Position numbers and translations under genes: made by a program. Under the pieces are notes generated by a model that saw only the letters and a program-made list of their open reading frames with translations, was not told the DNA's origin and ran no database searches. From Candidatus Altimarinota bacterium (GTDB lineage: Bacteria > Patescibacteriota > Gracilibacteria > UBA1369 > UM-FILTER-53-11), in contig JAGOUV010000001.1 in assembly GCA_018061065.1 (NCBI GenBank), positions 158,280 to 222,279 on the forward strand: a stretch of DNA of 64,000 nucleotides. Direction: 5' to 3'. Positions 29,402 through 37,636 of this stretch are shown in pieces (positions within the stretch are counted from its first letter, which is position 1; every line of letters begins with the position of its first letter).

Positions 29402-30841
29402 ATGTCATTACAGACCAGACCATCACACGAAAATCAATTAGACCCCGATGCCTTTGAGGACTATGTCACAAAGGAAGTTATCACGTGTGCTAGTGGGGCA
29501 TCATTTGATACGGCACCTTTAGCCGCGAGGCCGATTAATCGTGAGGAATTATTTTCTGAACTTCATTCATTAGCACAATTCACCCTTTTGCATGAACTGA
29601 ATCCTGATTTGGAAAAACTAATTAGTACTCCCACTTTGCTGAAGGCTTTAGTTGCTATTGAACAGCTTATTGCACGATTGCCTTCACCTCATGAAGATAA
29701 CCTGGATACGAATTTTCTTTCAAAATTGAGCACATTATGTGACGAGATAGCAACATTGACTGAAGGCATTCATTCGGTCGCAAAAATTAAAGACGATGAG
29801 GGGAATTTACGCAATCCTCAATTTGATCTTGCACACCGCTTTCTGGATCATGATCTCAACGCATTTCTTATGAAGCCAGCCCAATATGCCAAAGCAATGA
29901 TTGAAGATGACTCAGATGAATATATGCCTCGGTTAAGATCCATGATGCCTTTCATGAGGGATCTTGTTCAAGCGATTGCTCACACTATGCTTGCTGTAGT
30001 CAGTAAACAGCCTAAGAAGGAGCAATTTAATTTGGTTGATGCATTTAGACCCATTTGTTCGGCGATACAATATCAACATAAAGGTAAATACTCTGATTTA
30101 GAAATTGACGTCGAAGTCGATGAGGACTGCATGCTCGTGGGAGACAAAAATATTATAAGTTATGCCGTTTATATTGCTTTAGACAACGCAATAAAGGCTT
30201 TTTATAATAAAAATGGTCGTGAAAGACGCCCTAACCTGCGCATTGCTGGTTCAACAATGCATGGGGTTATGACACTCAAAGTCACTGATGATGGTCCGGG
30301 GGTTGATCGGCCTAAACTGATAAAAAAAATACTCGGCTATATAGAAAAACGCGAAAAGAAAGGCGAGACCCTCACTCATTTTGAAGTTGCTTTTAAAACT
30401 GACCCTGATGCTGTTTTGAGGGAAGTTGGTTATGACGCCATAATGGATTATCTCAATGCACATGGAATCACCATGACTGAAGGTGGTACGGGAATTGGAT
30501 TAGAGATTGCCACCTCCGCAATGAGTTCTTTGGCAGGGGTAGTTCGTGTGTACGATAATTCAGTAGATCAGCAGTCAATTGCAGGTGCTACAACTGAGTA
30601 TAATTTCCCGGCGATTATTACTGATTCTCCAACTCATGGTATTCGAGCCGTGGTTTCTCATGTTGCCCGCCATGTACTTGCAGATATTTCACCGCGTGCA
30701 TTGCCTACCATTATCAAAGCAGAATATCTGCGTGAACTGAGATATAATCCTCCTGCTCAAAAAGAAGCACCTGATGAAAGCGAGATAGTCGTTCTCGATG
30801 ATGAAAAAGAGATGCCGTCTGTGTCGGGAATTATTGAATAG
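29402..30841 (+). CDS. GHKL ATPase-domain protein, histidine-kinase-like without a clear phosphoacceptor domain
   Basis: 479 aa, cytoplasmic. The C-terminal half has the HATPase_c boxes of sensor kinases: N box (YIALDNAIKAFYN), G1 (VTDDGPGVD) and G2 (EGGTGIGLEIATSAM). The N-terminal half is helical and lacks a recognisable HisKA dimerisation box; AIAHTMLAVVS near residue 195 is the only His segment with a vaguely similar setting. No membrane helix and no response regulator gene nearby. It could be an unusual kinase or another GHKL ATPase. Its promoter carries a dyad over the -10. Confidence 0.7.
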   Translation: MSLQTRPSHENQLDPDAFEDYVTKEVITCASGASFDTAPLAARPINREELFSELHSLAQFTLLHELNPDLEKLISTPTLLKALVAIEQLIARLPSPHEDNLDTNFLSKLSTLCDEIATLTEGIHSVAKIKDDEGNLRNPQFDLAHRFLDHDLNAFLMKPAQYAKAMIEDDSDEYMPRLRSMMPFMRDLVQAIAHTMLAVVSKQPKKEQFNLVDAFRPICSAIQYQHKGKYSDLEIDVEVDEDCMLVGDKNIISYAVYIALDNAIKAFYNKNGRERRPNLRIAGSTMHGVMTLKVTDDGPGVDRPKLIKKILGYIEKREKKGETLTHFEVAFKTDPDAVLREVGYDAIMDYLNAHGITMTEGGTGIGLEIATSAMSSLAGVVRVYDNSVDQQSIAGATTEYNFPAIITDSPTHGIRAVVSHVARHVLADISPRALPTIIKAEYLRELRYNPPAQKEAPDESEIVVLDDEKEMPSVSGIIE

Positions 30842-30885
30842 ACCGACTATTTGTTGAATCAGGAAAAATTGCAGAGCAATTTTTC

Positions 30886-30962
30886 TGGTGGGCGAGAGAG
30901 GAGTTGAACCTCTGACCTCGACATTATCAGTGTCGCGCTCTAACCAACTGAGCTACCCGCCC
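30886..30962 (-). tRNA. tRNA-Ile (GAU)
   Basis: Minus-strand cloverleaf with acceptor GGGCGGG/CTCGCCC (one G-U), anticodon loop CTGATAA (GAT), T arm AGAGG-TTCAACT-CCTCT, encoded CCA. Confidence 0.95.
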
Positions 30963-31023
30963 CCGGGTCGTGCTTTCTATCTGCCGCTTTTAATGCCGCC
31001 CTAGTATATCAAAGAATCCTTAT

Positions 31024-31052
31024 TTGACAAATCCAAGATAGGAGCCTACTGT
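31024..31052 (+). promoter_or_regulatory. Promoter of a structured leader
   Basis: Consensus TTGACA (31024-31029), 17 bp, TACTGT (31047-31052); predicted start about 31059. It drives the 31062-31211 leader. Confidence 0.55.
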
Positions 31053-31061
31053 TAGGCTTAC

Positions 31062-31148
31062 ATGAAGCCAGTTTTCTCAATGATGACGATGATAATGCGC
31101 ATGCGGCAAGGGCCGGTGTGCGGAATCACGTTATCTGAATTGAGATAA
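31062..31148 (+). CDS. Candidate Met-rich leader peptide
   Basis: ATG 31062 lies about 3 nt after the predicted transcription start and opens a 28-codon ORF. Residues 7-14 read MMTMIMRM, and six of 28 residues are Met. The ORF runs into a strong hairpin: GCGGCAAGGGC (31103-31113) pairs over 11 bp with GCCCTTGTCGC (31178-31188), enclosing CGGT/ACCG and TTATCT/AGATAA stems. A short AGAC/GTCT hairpin with five Ts follows (31195-31211). The layout suggests attenuation by Met supply upstream of the 31231 gene. A structured small RNA is the main alternative. Confidence 0.4.
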   Translation: MKPVFSMMTMIMRMRQGPVCGITLSELR

Positions 31149-31230
31149 ACTGACCCGCCAACCGAACGAGAAGTGAAGCCCTTGTCGCGAAGCCAGACTG
31201 AGGGTCTTTTTATATATTTTCACTTTTTTT

Positions 31231-32142
31231 ATGACTTCATCCTATGCACGCCTTTATGCCTTTTCCGATACTTATGGGGGTAATAGTAATTCCGATGGAA
31301 CACCGCATAGCATTATTCAGCGGCCAGACTGGGATGCGCGGTTAGAGACTGATTTTGCCAGCGCTGATGTTTTTAATGGAGTTCAGGAAAAAGAGAATAT
31401 TCGTGGTCTGCCGATTGAGTACCTTCGTCATATTGTAAGTCTTGCGGTTAGATTACAAGAGACAGCAGGAGCTGCGAGCGGTAGGACGGGCATTTTTATT
31501 AATCGTGCGCCGCGTACCGATGGACCAACGGCTCGTTTCCATGTTGTTGATGTTCTCAGAGAGCCAAATGCAGATTCGTTGCTGCGCGTAGTGACGACTA
31601 ACTTAGATGTTCTTTCTGAAGTGCGTGATGCGGTGGCGCGTGTACGAGTCTTGCCGTTAGTGGATAACGGGCTGCATCCTAATGGTGATCAATTTAGATC
31701 TCGTGTCGCACCAAGTTTATTAAACGAACACGTTTGTGCACGGGTAAAATTAGAAGAACAAGGAGTTGAAGATATTCCTACTCCGGAAGATGGTTGGAAA
31801 ATTTCTTGGATTGATACCTTTGGGAATGTGGTTACCTTGCCTCGGGGGAGTAGTGCAGTTCGTTCTGCAGCCGAATGTTTGGAGAGGATTGGAGATACGA
31901 TTACCATTAATGTAGGTCAGTCGCGGTCGGTAAAGCTTCAGGTAGCGCGAAATTTAGAGTCAGCCCAAGCAGGGGAATGCTCTATCTATCGAAATGGAGG
32001 AGTCGATATCGTACGGAAGTGGGGCTGGGGAAACAATCATCCTCGATTACCGGATGAGACGGAAGCTACGCACGTACAACAATCTGCCTATTTTACGTTA
32101 TCAGAGCCTCATCTGGGAGATAATGTCTGCATTATTGATTAA
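31231..32142 (+). CDS. Hypothetical protein, possibly a remote SAM hydroxide adenosyltransferase relative
   Basis: 303 aa, no signal peptide or membrane helix. Two segments weakly recall the DUF62/SAM hydroxide adenosyltransferase family: ETDFASADVFNGVQ, where the family has TDFGxxDxYVG, and SWIDTFGNVVT in the second half, where it has IDxFGNxxTN. I cannot confirm this without a profile search. It has a possible promoter of its own (TATATT at 31213-31218, leader about 6 nt) but also follows the Met-rich leader. Tail-to-tail overlap of 11 nt with the glycerate kinase gene. Confidence 0.7.
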   Translation: MTSSYARLYAFSDTYGGNSNSDGTPHSIIQRPDWDARLETDFASADVFNGVQEKENIRGLPIEYLRHIVSLAVRLQETAGAASGRTGIFINRAPRTDGPTARFHVVDVLREPNADSLLRVVTTNLDVLSEVRDAVARVRVLPLVDNGLHPNGDQFRSRVAPSLLNEHVCARVKLEEQGVEDIPTPEDGWKISWIDTFGNVVTLPRGSSAVRSAAECLERIGDTITINVGQSRSVKLQVARNLESAQAGECSIYRNGGVDIVRKWGWGNNHPRLPDETEATHVQQSAYFTLSEPHLGDNVCIID

Positions 32143-33343
32143 TGAGGATCATTAAATCACCCAAATTATTCCCCGTAGGTCCGGTTATCAACAATCCATT
32201 CGTTTTTTTAAAAAACGTATAGGAATCATGATCTTTTAAAAATCGTTGTAAATTGAGTTTTTGTTTGCTTGCGGCGGTAAGCACCTGCGCGTCGCCGATG
32301 GCGCCCGCTACTTCTTCAGGACACATCCCGTCCACGCCATCGGTGCCAAAAGATGCGATTGTTTGGTGTGGTTTGATAAATTGAAGCGCACTCAATACAA
32401 ATTCTTGATTACGGCCACCGTAGCCGTGCTTCTTTCCACATGTGACGGTAGTTTCTCCGCAGACGAGATAAATAGTATTTTTCTGACGATATTTTTTAAC
32501 AATTTTTTCTGCCGTGATGCAGGCTTCACCGGTACACATTTCTTTTTCGCGCACTACGTTCATCTTATATTTTTTTGCTTTTTCTGCTGCTGCTTTTAGT
32601 GCGGTGTAATGATCTGCAATAATAATGCTGCGAACTTTTTTAAGAGCCGCAGTGCCGGGTTTGATACTTTCATTTTCTAGACGTCCACTGTTTTCTTCTA
32701 AGTAATGTAAAACTTTTTTAGGAATTTTTGCGTGATATTTTTTAATAATTTCCACTGCGTCCTTGAAGGTGCTTTTGTCTGCAACCAACGGTCCGGAGGC
32801 AATAGTGCTGAGATCATTTCCCACGACATCAGAAATCACGAATGCTTGTATCGTGGCAGGAGAAAGCAATGCTGCAAGCCGTCCACCCTTTACCTGTGAA
32901 AGGTGCTTACGCACGGTATTAATCTCGTTAATCGTTGCACCACACATGAGGAGTGCTTTTGTTGTCGCAATCTTATCTTTGAGTGAAATACCTTGAGCAG
33001 GTTGTACAAACATCGCCGAACCGCCACCACTCACTAATACAATTGCCAAATCTTTTTCAGTTAACTTTTTTGCCACATCAATTATGCGCTTAGTTTTTTT
33101 TACTCCTTCTATAGTAGGAAGTGGATGACCTTCATCTGCATACAATTCGTAATCGGGTTTTCGTGGTAATAATGAAATACATGCGTCACCCATTGTGCGA
33201 GCAGCTTTTCCGATGCTGATCACGGCGATCTTCTCATATTTTTCTACACGTAATTTTTTTATATATGAACGCAAAAGAGCATGCGGTGAAGTTGCCTCCA
33301 GCACATGCTCTATAATGTCATTAACTATTTTGCGATCGTTCAT
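32132..33343 (-). CDS. Glycerate kinase (DUF4147/MOFRL type)
   Basis: 403 aa, of the type II glycerate kinase family that usually makes 2-phosphoglycerate. Motifs: ISIGKAARTMGDA, DEGHPLPT, VLVSGGGSAMFVQP, NTVRKHLSQVKGGRLA, SDVVGNDLSTIASGP and the MOFRL tail GGRNQEFVLSAL...SFGTDGVDG. Its ATG shares one base with the stop of the glycerate dehydrogenase gene (TAATG). Together these genes route hydroxypyruvate into glycolysis. Confidence 0.92.
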   Translation of the reverse strand: MNDRKIVNDIIEHVLEATSPHALLRSYIKKLRVEKYEKIAVISIGKAARTMGDACISLLPRKPDYELYADEGHPLPTIEGVKKTKRIIDVAKKLTEKDLAIVLVSGGGSAMFVQPAQGISLKDKIATTKALLMCGATINEINTVRKHLSQVKGGRLAALLSPATIQAFVISDVVGNDLSTIASGPLVADKSTFKDAVEIIKKYHAKIPKKVLHYLEENSGRLENESIKPGTAALKKVRSIIIADHYTALKAAAEKAKKYKMNVVREKEMCTGEACITAEKIVKKYRQKNTIYLVCGETTVTCGKKHGYGGRNQEFVLSALQFIKPHQTIASFGTDGVDGMCPEEVAGAIGDAQVLTAASKQKLNLQRFLKDHDSYTFFKKTNGLLITGPTGNNLGDLMILINQ

Positions 33344-34329
33344 TAAGCCTTCTTAAGAAATTCTTTGTTAACTAAAAATTGTGGCTCGCGTCCTTCCAAT
33401 GCATCGATCAAATTTTGTGCAGCAATTTCTGCCATGCGTGTGCGTGTCCACATCGTAGCACTCGCAATATGTGGTACTAAAACACAGTTTGCTTGCTCAA
33501 CTAATCCCGGTGCTAATTCAGGTTCTTTTTCAAACACATCTAGACCAGCAGAGAAGATTTTCTTTGCTTTAAGCGCAGCAACAAGGGCGTTCTCATCAAT
33601 GACGGGGCCACGTGACGTATTCACCAATACGCAGTTTGGTTTCATCATGCCGAGCGTTTTCTCATTGATAAGATGAGTCGTCTCAGGAGTAAGATTTACG
33701 TGAACAGAGATAAAATCACTTTCGCGACAGAGCGTCTCCATATCTACTTGTCGTGCGCCAGTTTCTTTTTCGAGCGCCTCATTCTTAAACATATCTGCGT
33801 AAATAATCTTCAATCCAAATCCCTTTGCCATCTTCATAGCAACATTTGCACCTATGCGTCCTGCGCCAATAATTCCAAGTGTCTTACCACCTGAGAAATC
33901 TTGTCCCAAAAAGTGCATCGGACCCCAGCCTTTAAATTTTCCTGCACGTAGATATGCGTCTGATTCACTAATGCGTCGTGCAGCAGAGAAGAGCAATGAA
34001 ATTGCTAAATCAGCAGTTGCATCAGTCAAAACTCCTGGAGTATTGGTGATCAAAATATTGCGGTCACCAGCTGCTTTTAGATCGACGTTGTTAAAACCCA
34101 CCGCATAGTTTGAGAAAATTTTGCATTGTGGGCCTGCTGCGTCGAAAACCTCTGCATCGATTTTATCAGTGAGTAAACAGAGCACCGCATCGCGGCCCTT
34201 TACTTTTTGAAGTAACTCTTCGCGTGGAAGTACCTTGTCATTAGGATTCATCTCAAATGTTCCAAATTTTTCGCGGAGCATCTTGAGGCCGCCTTCGGGA
34301 ATTTCACGTGTTACGTAGATGTTAGCCAT
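33343..34329 (-). CDS. gyaR: D-glycerate dehydrogenase / hydroxypyruvate reductase
   Basis: D-2-hydroxyacid dehydrogenase, 328 aa, closest in pattern to GyaR/GhrB-type hydroxypyruvate or glyoxylate reductases. NAD(P) fold GIIGAGRIGANVAMKMA; catalytic Arg in VNTSRGPVIDENALV, Glu in AGLDVFEKEP, His in PHIASAT. Second gene of the aminotransferase-dehydrogenase-kinase operon: 49 nt after the aminotransferase and one base of overlap with the kinase. Exact substrate is inferred from the neighbours. Confidence 0.92.
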   Translation of the reverse strand: MANIYVTREIPEGGLKMLREKFGTFEMNPNDKVLPREELLQKVKGRDAVLCLLTDKIDAEVFDAAGPQCKIFSNYAVGFNNVDLKAAGDRNILITNTPGVLTDATADLAISLLFSAARRISESDAYLRAGKFKGWGPMHFLGQDFSGGKTLGIIGAGRIGANVAMKMAKGFGLKIIYADMFKNEALEKETGARQVDMETLCRESDFISVHVNLTPETTHLINEKTLGMMKPNCVLVNTSRGPVIDENALVAALKAKKIFSAGLDVFEKEPELAPGLVEQANCVLVPHIASATMWTRTRMAEIAAQNLIDALEGREPQFLVNKEFLKKA

Positions 34330-34378
34330 AGAAGAGTTAGAAGAGATAAGAAAAGTAGATGTGTAGAGGTGGGGTAGA

Positions 34379-35584
34379 TTACGCTGTGTAAATGCTGCTC
34401 ACGTAGTCTTTTATGCGGCGCATACCTTCATTGATATCTGCCTCAGAAGAAACGTACGAGTAGCGAATATAGCCTTCACCGTGTGCACCAAAAGCAGTTC
34501 CCGGTAATACAAGCACATGAGCTTCACGCATAATCATGTCAGCAAATTCCGAGCTGTTGACCTTCAACTTTTCTAAAATTGGTTTCACATTTACGAAAAG
34601 ATAGAACGCTCCTTTAGGAGATTTACAGCTGAATCCAGGTACTTCAGAATTCAACGTTACCAATAAATCACGGCGTTTTTTGTACTCAGCTTTCATCATA
34701 GCGACTGCATCCTGAGGACCCGTGAGCGCTGCCATACCAGCAAACTGCACCATAGCAGGTGCGCATGAAACATCATTGATAACGAGCTTCTCAAGTGTCG
34801 CTGCCATCTCTGCATTTTTTGTAACTGCCCATCCCAATCTCCAACCCGTCATTGCGTATGTCTTAGAACAACCATTAAGAATAACGGTGCGCTCTGCCAT
34901 ACCAGGAAATTTTGTAATTGAGATGTGTTCACCTTCGTAAACAATTTCATCATAGATCTCATCTGAAAGAACCCAGAGATCATGTTCTACACATAGCTTT
35001 GCCATTTCTTCGAGCGTTTCTTTTGTCAGCACACCACCCGTTGGATTCTGCGGAGTGTTGATGATGATCATCTTGGTCTTGGGGGTGATCAATTTCTTCA
35101 AATCTTCCAATGAGAAGTTGAATTCCTTTTCCTCAAGCAAGGGGAGGGGAACAGAAGTACCGCCAAGGTAATTCACCACTGATTCATAGATCGGAAAGCC
35201 AGGGTTAGGCACAATTACCTCGTCACCTGGATCAATGAGTGCATTGATCATATGGAACATAACGGACTTTGCCGCAGACATAACGACGACATCTTCACCT
35301 ACATAATTCACACCTGTTTTCTTTGAAGTAACCTCTGCAATAATTTTCCTGAAATCCATGATGCCTGGTGCTGCCGTGTAGTGCGTCTGATTTGCCTTAA
35401 TTGCATCAATACCTGCCTGCTTAACATGTTCAGGCGTATCGAAAGCCGGCTCACCGATCTGAAGACGAACCAGTTTTTTACCCTGTGGTTTTAAAACCTC
35501 TGTCTCAAATTTGTTTGCTTTAGAAATGACAGAAAATGCATTCTCAGTACCAAGTCGTGGAATTCGTTGTGAAAAAGGCTTCAT
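34379..35584 (-). CDS. Class I/II aminotransferase
   Basis: PLP-dependent fold-type I aminotransferase of 401 aa. NTPQNPTGGVLT, SDEIYDEIVYEG, and the PLP lysine in GCSKTYAMTGWRLGW are present; the C-terminal Arg (YIRYSYVSS) binds the carboxylate. Aspartate, alanine or broad-specificity enzymes look alike. With glycerate dehydrogenase and kinase next to it, a serine (or alanine) to hydroxypyruvate role is plausible but is inference. Confidence 0.9.
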   Translation of the reverse strand: MKPFSQRIPRLGTENAFSVISKANKFETEVLKPQGKKLVRLQIGEPAFDTPEHVKQAGIDAIKANQTHYTAAPGIMDFRKIIAEVTSKKTGVNYVGEDVVVMSAAKSVMFHMINALIDPGDEVIVPNPGFPIYESVVNYLGGTSVPLPLLEEKEFNFSLEDLKKLITPKTKMIIINTPQNPTGGVLTKETLEEMAKLCVEHDLWVLSDEIYDEIVYEGEHISITKFPGMAERTVILNGCSKTYAMTGWRLGWAVTKNAEMAATLEKLVINDVSCAPAMVQFAGMAALTGPQDAVAMMKAEYKKRRDLLVTLNSEVPGFSCKSPKGAFYLFVNVKPILEKLKVNSSEFADMIMREAHVLVLPGTAFGAHGEGYIRYSYVSSEADINEGMRRIKDYVSSIYTA

Positions 35585-35611
35585 CGAGCTAAAAAATTAT
35601 TGAATAAACAG

Positions 35612-35671
35612 ATGCATATCACAAAAACGCCGCATTGCTGTAACTTGAGCGATGCGTTTGTGGAAATGCAT
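35612..35671. repeat. Long imperfect palindrome upstream of the aminotransferase operon
   Basis: ATGCAT (35612-35617), CACAAA and ACGC on the left pair with GCGT, TTTGTG and ATGCAT (35666-35671) on the right, flanked by AATAAA/TTTATT. It sits between two minus-strand genes and overlaps the small ORF at 35619-35675. Confidence 0.6.
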
Positions 35672-35675
35672 TCAT
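35619..35675 (-). CDS. Possible leaderless leader ORF of the aminotransferase operon
   Basis: ATG 35675 to TGA 35619 encodes MNAFPQTHRSSYSNAAFL. A promoter TTGCAA (35711-35706), 17 bp, TACAAA (35688-35683) predicts transcription start at 35676, one base before the ATG. The whole ORF lies inside the palindrome, so translating it would disrupt the hairpin just ahead of the aminotransferase start. Three of 18 residues are Ser, which would suit serine control, but the evidence is weak. Confidence 0.35.
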   Translation of the reverse strand: MNAFPQTHRSSYSNAAFL

Positions 35676-35730
35676 TGCTTTATTTGTACTAAATCTGGGG
35701 TATTTTTGCAAATAAAACGACTATCTCTCC

Positions 35731-37548
35731 TTATAAAGTTGTTAGTTTTAAGGCAATTGAAGCCTGTTTTGCAAACATAGTTATAAACTCTTCATCCAGA
35801 AGTCCTAGGTTCCCCTCATATGATAAATAAAGTGTTAGCGACCCCATAACTTCACCTTTTACTTCTAGAGGAATAACCAAGGCAGATCGTAAATTGTTTT
35901 TTCGAGCGAGCGATGGTGAGACGTATTGTTGGTTGTTCACCACGTCTAAGATTTTCAATGAGGTGCCACTTTTTATTGCTGACTCTAGTAAACTTCCTTC
36001 ATACGGAATTGATTTTTTACTCCACCATTCTTCATTGAGTCCGCTGTAAGCTACGAGAGTAAGTTTTTCTCGTTGGTGATCCATGATGCGAATTGTTGCT
36101 GCATCTACACGAGCAATAATAATGACGGCATTCACAATATAATTTGCGATCGTTTTAGTCGATGAGTGGGGGTTGGTTGCCATATTTATAATCTCCATCA
36201 AGAAATCCATGTAGCGACGCTGTCGTCCCATCTCTCTGTATGCATCCTGCATTTTTTCAAAACGATCTTGCAGCTCACGCTCCCATTTTTTTTGGGTTGT
36301 TATATCTCGGTACAATGCCGAATACGCATAGACGATTCCTTTATCATCTTTTAACGGGCTCATGGTAACGGAGACATACAGCGGTTTCCCCATTTTATTA
36401 AGACGTATCGTCTCGAAATTTCTCACGTAACCGCGATGTTTCACCTCTTCCAAAAGCGTGCGCAACTCACCAGACTTTAGTCGGTCGGTAGGCATAAATG
36501 AGGTTTCGGTTGTTCCCATCATTTCATCTGCTTTGAATCCAAACATGCGCTCAGCGCCTACGTTCCAACTTTGTATTTTTCCCTGAATGGAGAAGCTGAT
36601 GATTGCCTCTTCACAGTTTTGCATAATAATTGACGAGAGCTGCTCCGCGCGGCGCAACTTAGATTCAGTTGCTTTGATGGGGCGTAAATCGGTGCATGTA
36701 ATAATAGTCCAGCCTTCGTGAAATGGGGCAATATTGGTAAGTACTGGTAGAAAATCTCCTTCCTTAGGTTGCAATAAAAATTCATGCGTACACGGAACAT
36801 CCGATGCATCGGTGCGATGATTCATAATGAATTTGTCGCGACTCGATTGTTCGATAAAATCATTAAAACGTTTACCCGCCATTGTGTGCTGATCTTCACC
36901 TACATAATTGCAAAACATTTTATTCGCATACGAAATTACTCCTTCTTTATTTATAAGACAGAGACCTTCAGTCATTCTATCCACAACGTGCTTATATTCT
37001 CGTTCCATTTTGTGCCAGAGTGCGATTTGTACTGCGTGAGTTAGATTTTCTGCAATTATTTTCAGCGTTGGTATATGTGATGAAAAATCTTCTGTTTGAT
37101 CATGCTCTATATTGAGCACTCCCAGTGGCGTGCTTTGGCCACGTGCGACAAGGGGAATACAAATTTCTGATTTAATTTCAGGATGGGCATTTATATACTC
37201 AGTTTCTTTAGAAACATCAGGCACGGTTATAATCATATTTTCACGAAATGCCTTTCCAATAATTCCTTTATCAACTGAGGCGGTGCGGAACTTATTCGAT
37301 TCTTCAGGAGTTACCAAAATAAGCACGTCTTCTCGTGCAGTATCGCGAATCCAAATATGTGTATAGCTAAAACGTAATTTTTCTTTTAATAGTTTACCAA
37401 CCTCATCACAGAAATCTTCAAACGAAACTTCACTAGCAATAAGTCCGTTGAAATGTGTCAGCACATCAAGTAAGAGCGATGTATTTATCGCTTCGCTGTG
37501 TACCGGTAACACAGGATTTCTCAAAGGAGCGTGTGTTCGATCATTCAT
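35731..37548 (-). CDS. GAF-PAS-PAS-GAF sensory protein without an output domain
   Basis: 605 aa, soluble. A GAF domain at residues about 25-180 (...SEICIPLVARGQSTPLGVLNIEH), PAS at about 190-300 (GLCLINKEGVISYANKMFCNYVG), PAS/PAC at about 305-430 (IISFSIQGKIQSWNVGAERMFGF, then YRDITTQKKWE), a short coiled coil, and a second GAF at about 450-605 ending ...FAKQASIALKLTTL. There is no histidine kinase, GGDEF, EAL or DNA-binding domain, so it may act through a partner, possibly the GHKL protein at 29402. Confidence 0.88.
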   Translation of the reverse strand: MNDRTHAPLRNPVLPVHSEAINTSLLLDVLTHFNGLIASEVSFEDFCDEVGKLLKEKLRFSYTHIWIRDTAREDVLILVTPEESNKFRTASVDKGIIGKAFRENMIITVPDVSKETEYINAHPEIKSEICIPLVARGQSTPLGVLNIEHDQTEDFSSHIPTLKIIAENLTHAVQIALWHKMEREYKHVVDRMTEGLCLINKEGVISYANKMFCNYVGEDQHTMAGKRFNDFIEQSSRDKFIMNHRTDASDVPCTHEFLLQPKEGDFLPVLTNIAPFHEGWTIITCTDLRPIKATESKLRRAEQLSSIIMQNCEEAIISFSIQGKIQSWNVGAERMFGFKADEMMGTTETSFMPTDRLKSGELRTLLEEVKHRGYVRNFETIRLNKMGKPLYVSVTMSPLKDDKGIVYAYSALYRDITTQKKWERELQDRFEKMQDAYREMGRQRRYMDFLMEIINMATNPHSSTKTIANYIVNAVIIIARVDAATIRIMDHQREKLTLVAYSGLNEEWWSKKSIPYEGSLLESAIKSGTSLKILDVVNNQQYVSPSLARKNNLRSALVIPLEVKGEVMGSLTLYLSYEGNLGLLDEEFITMFAKQASIALKLTTL

Positions 37549-37636
37549 TTACAATCAATTATCGACTGGCGGAGGGGGGACTGTCAATAAAGCATCGCAG
37601 TAGCGTGTCATCTAAATACGGACTACAATGTGTCCA

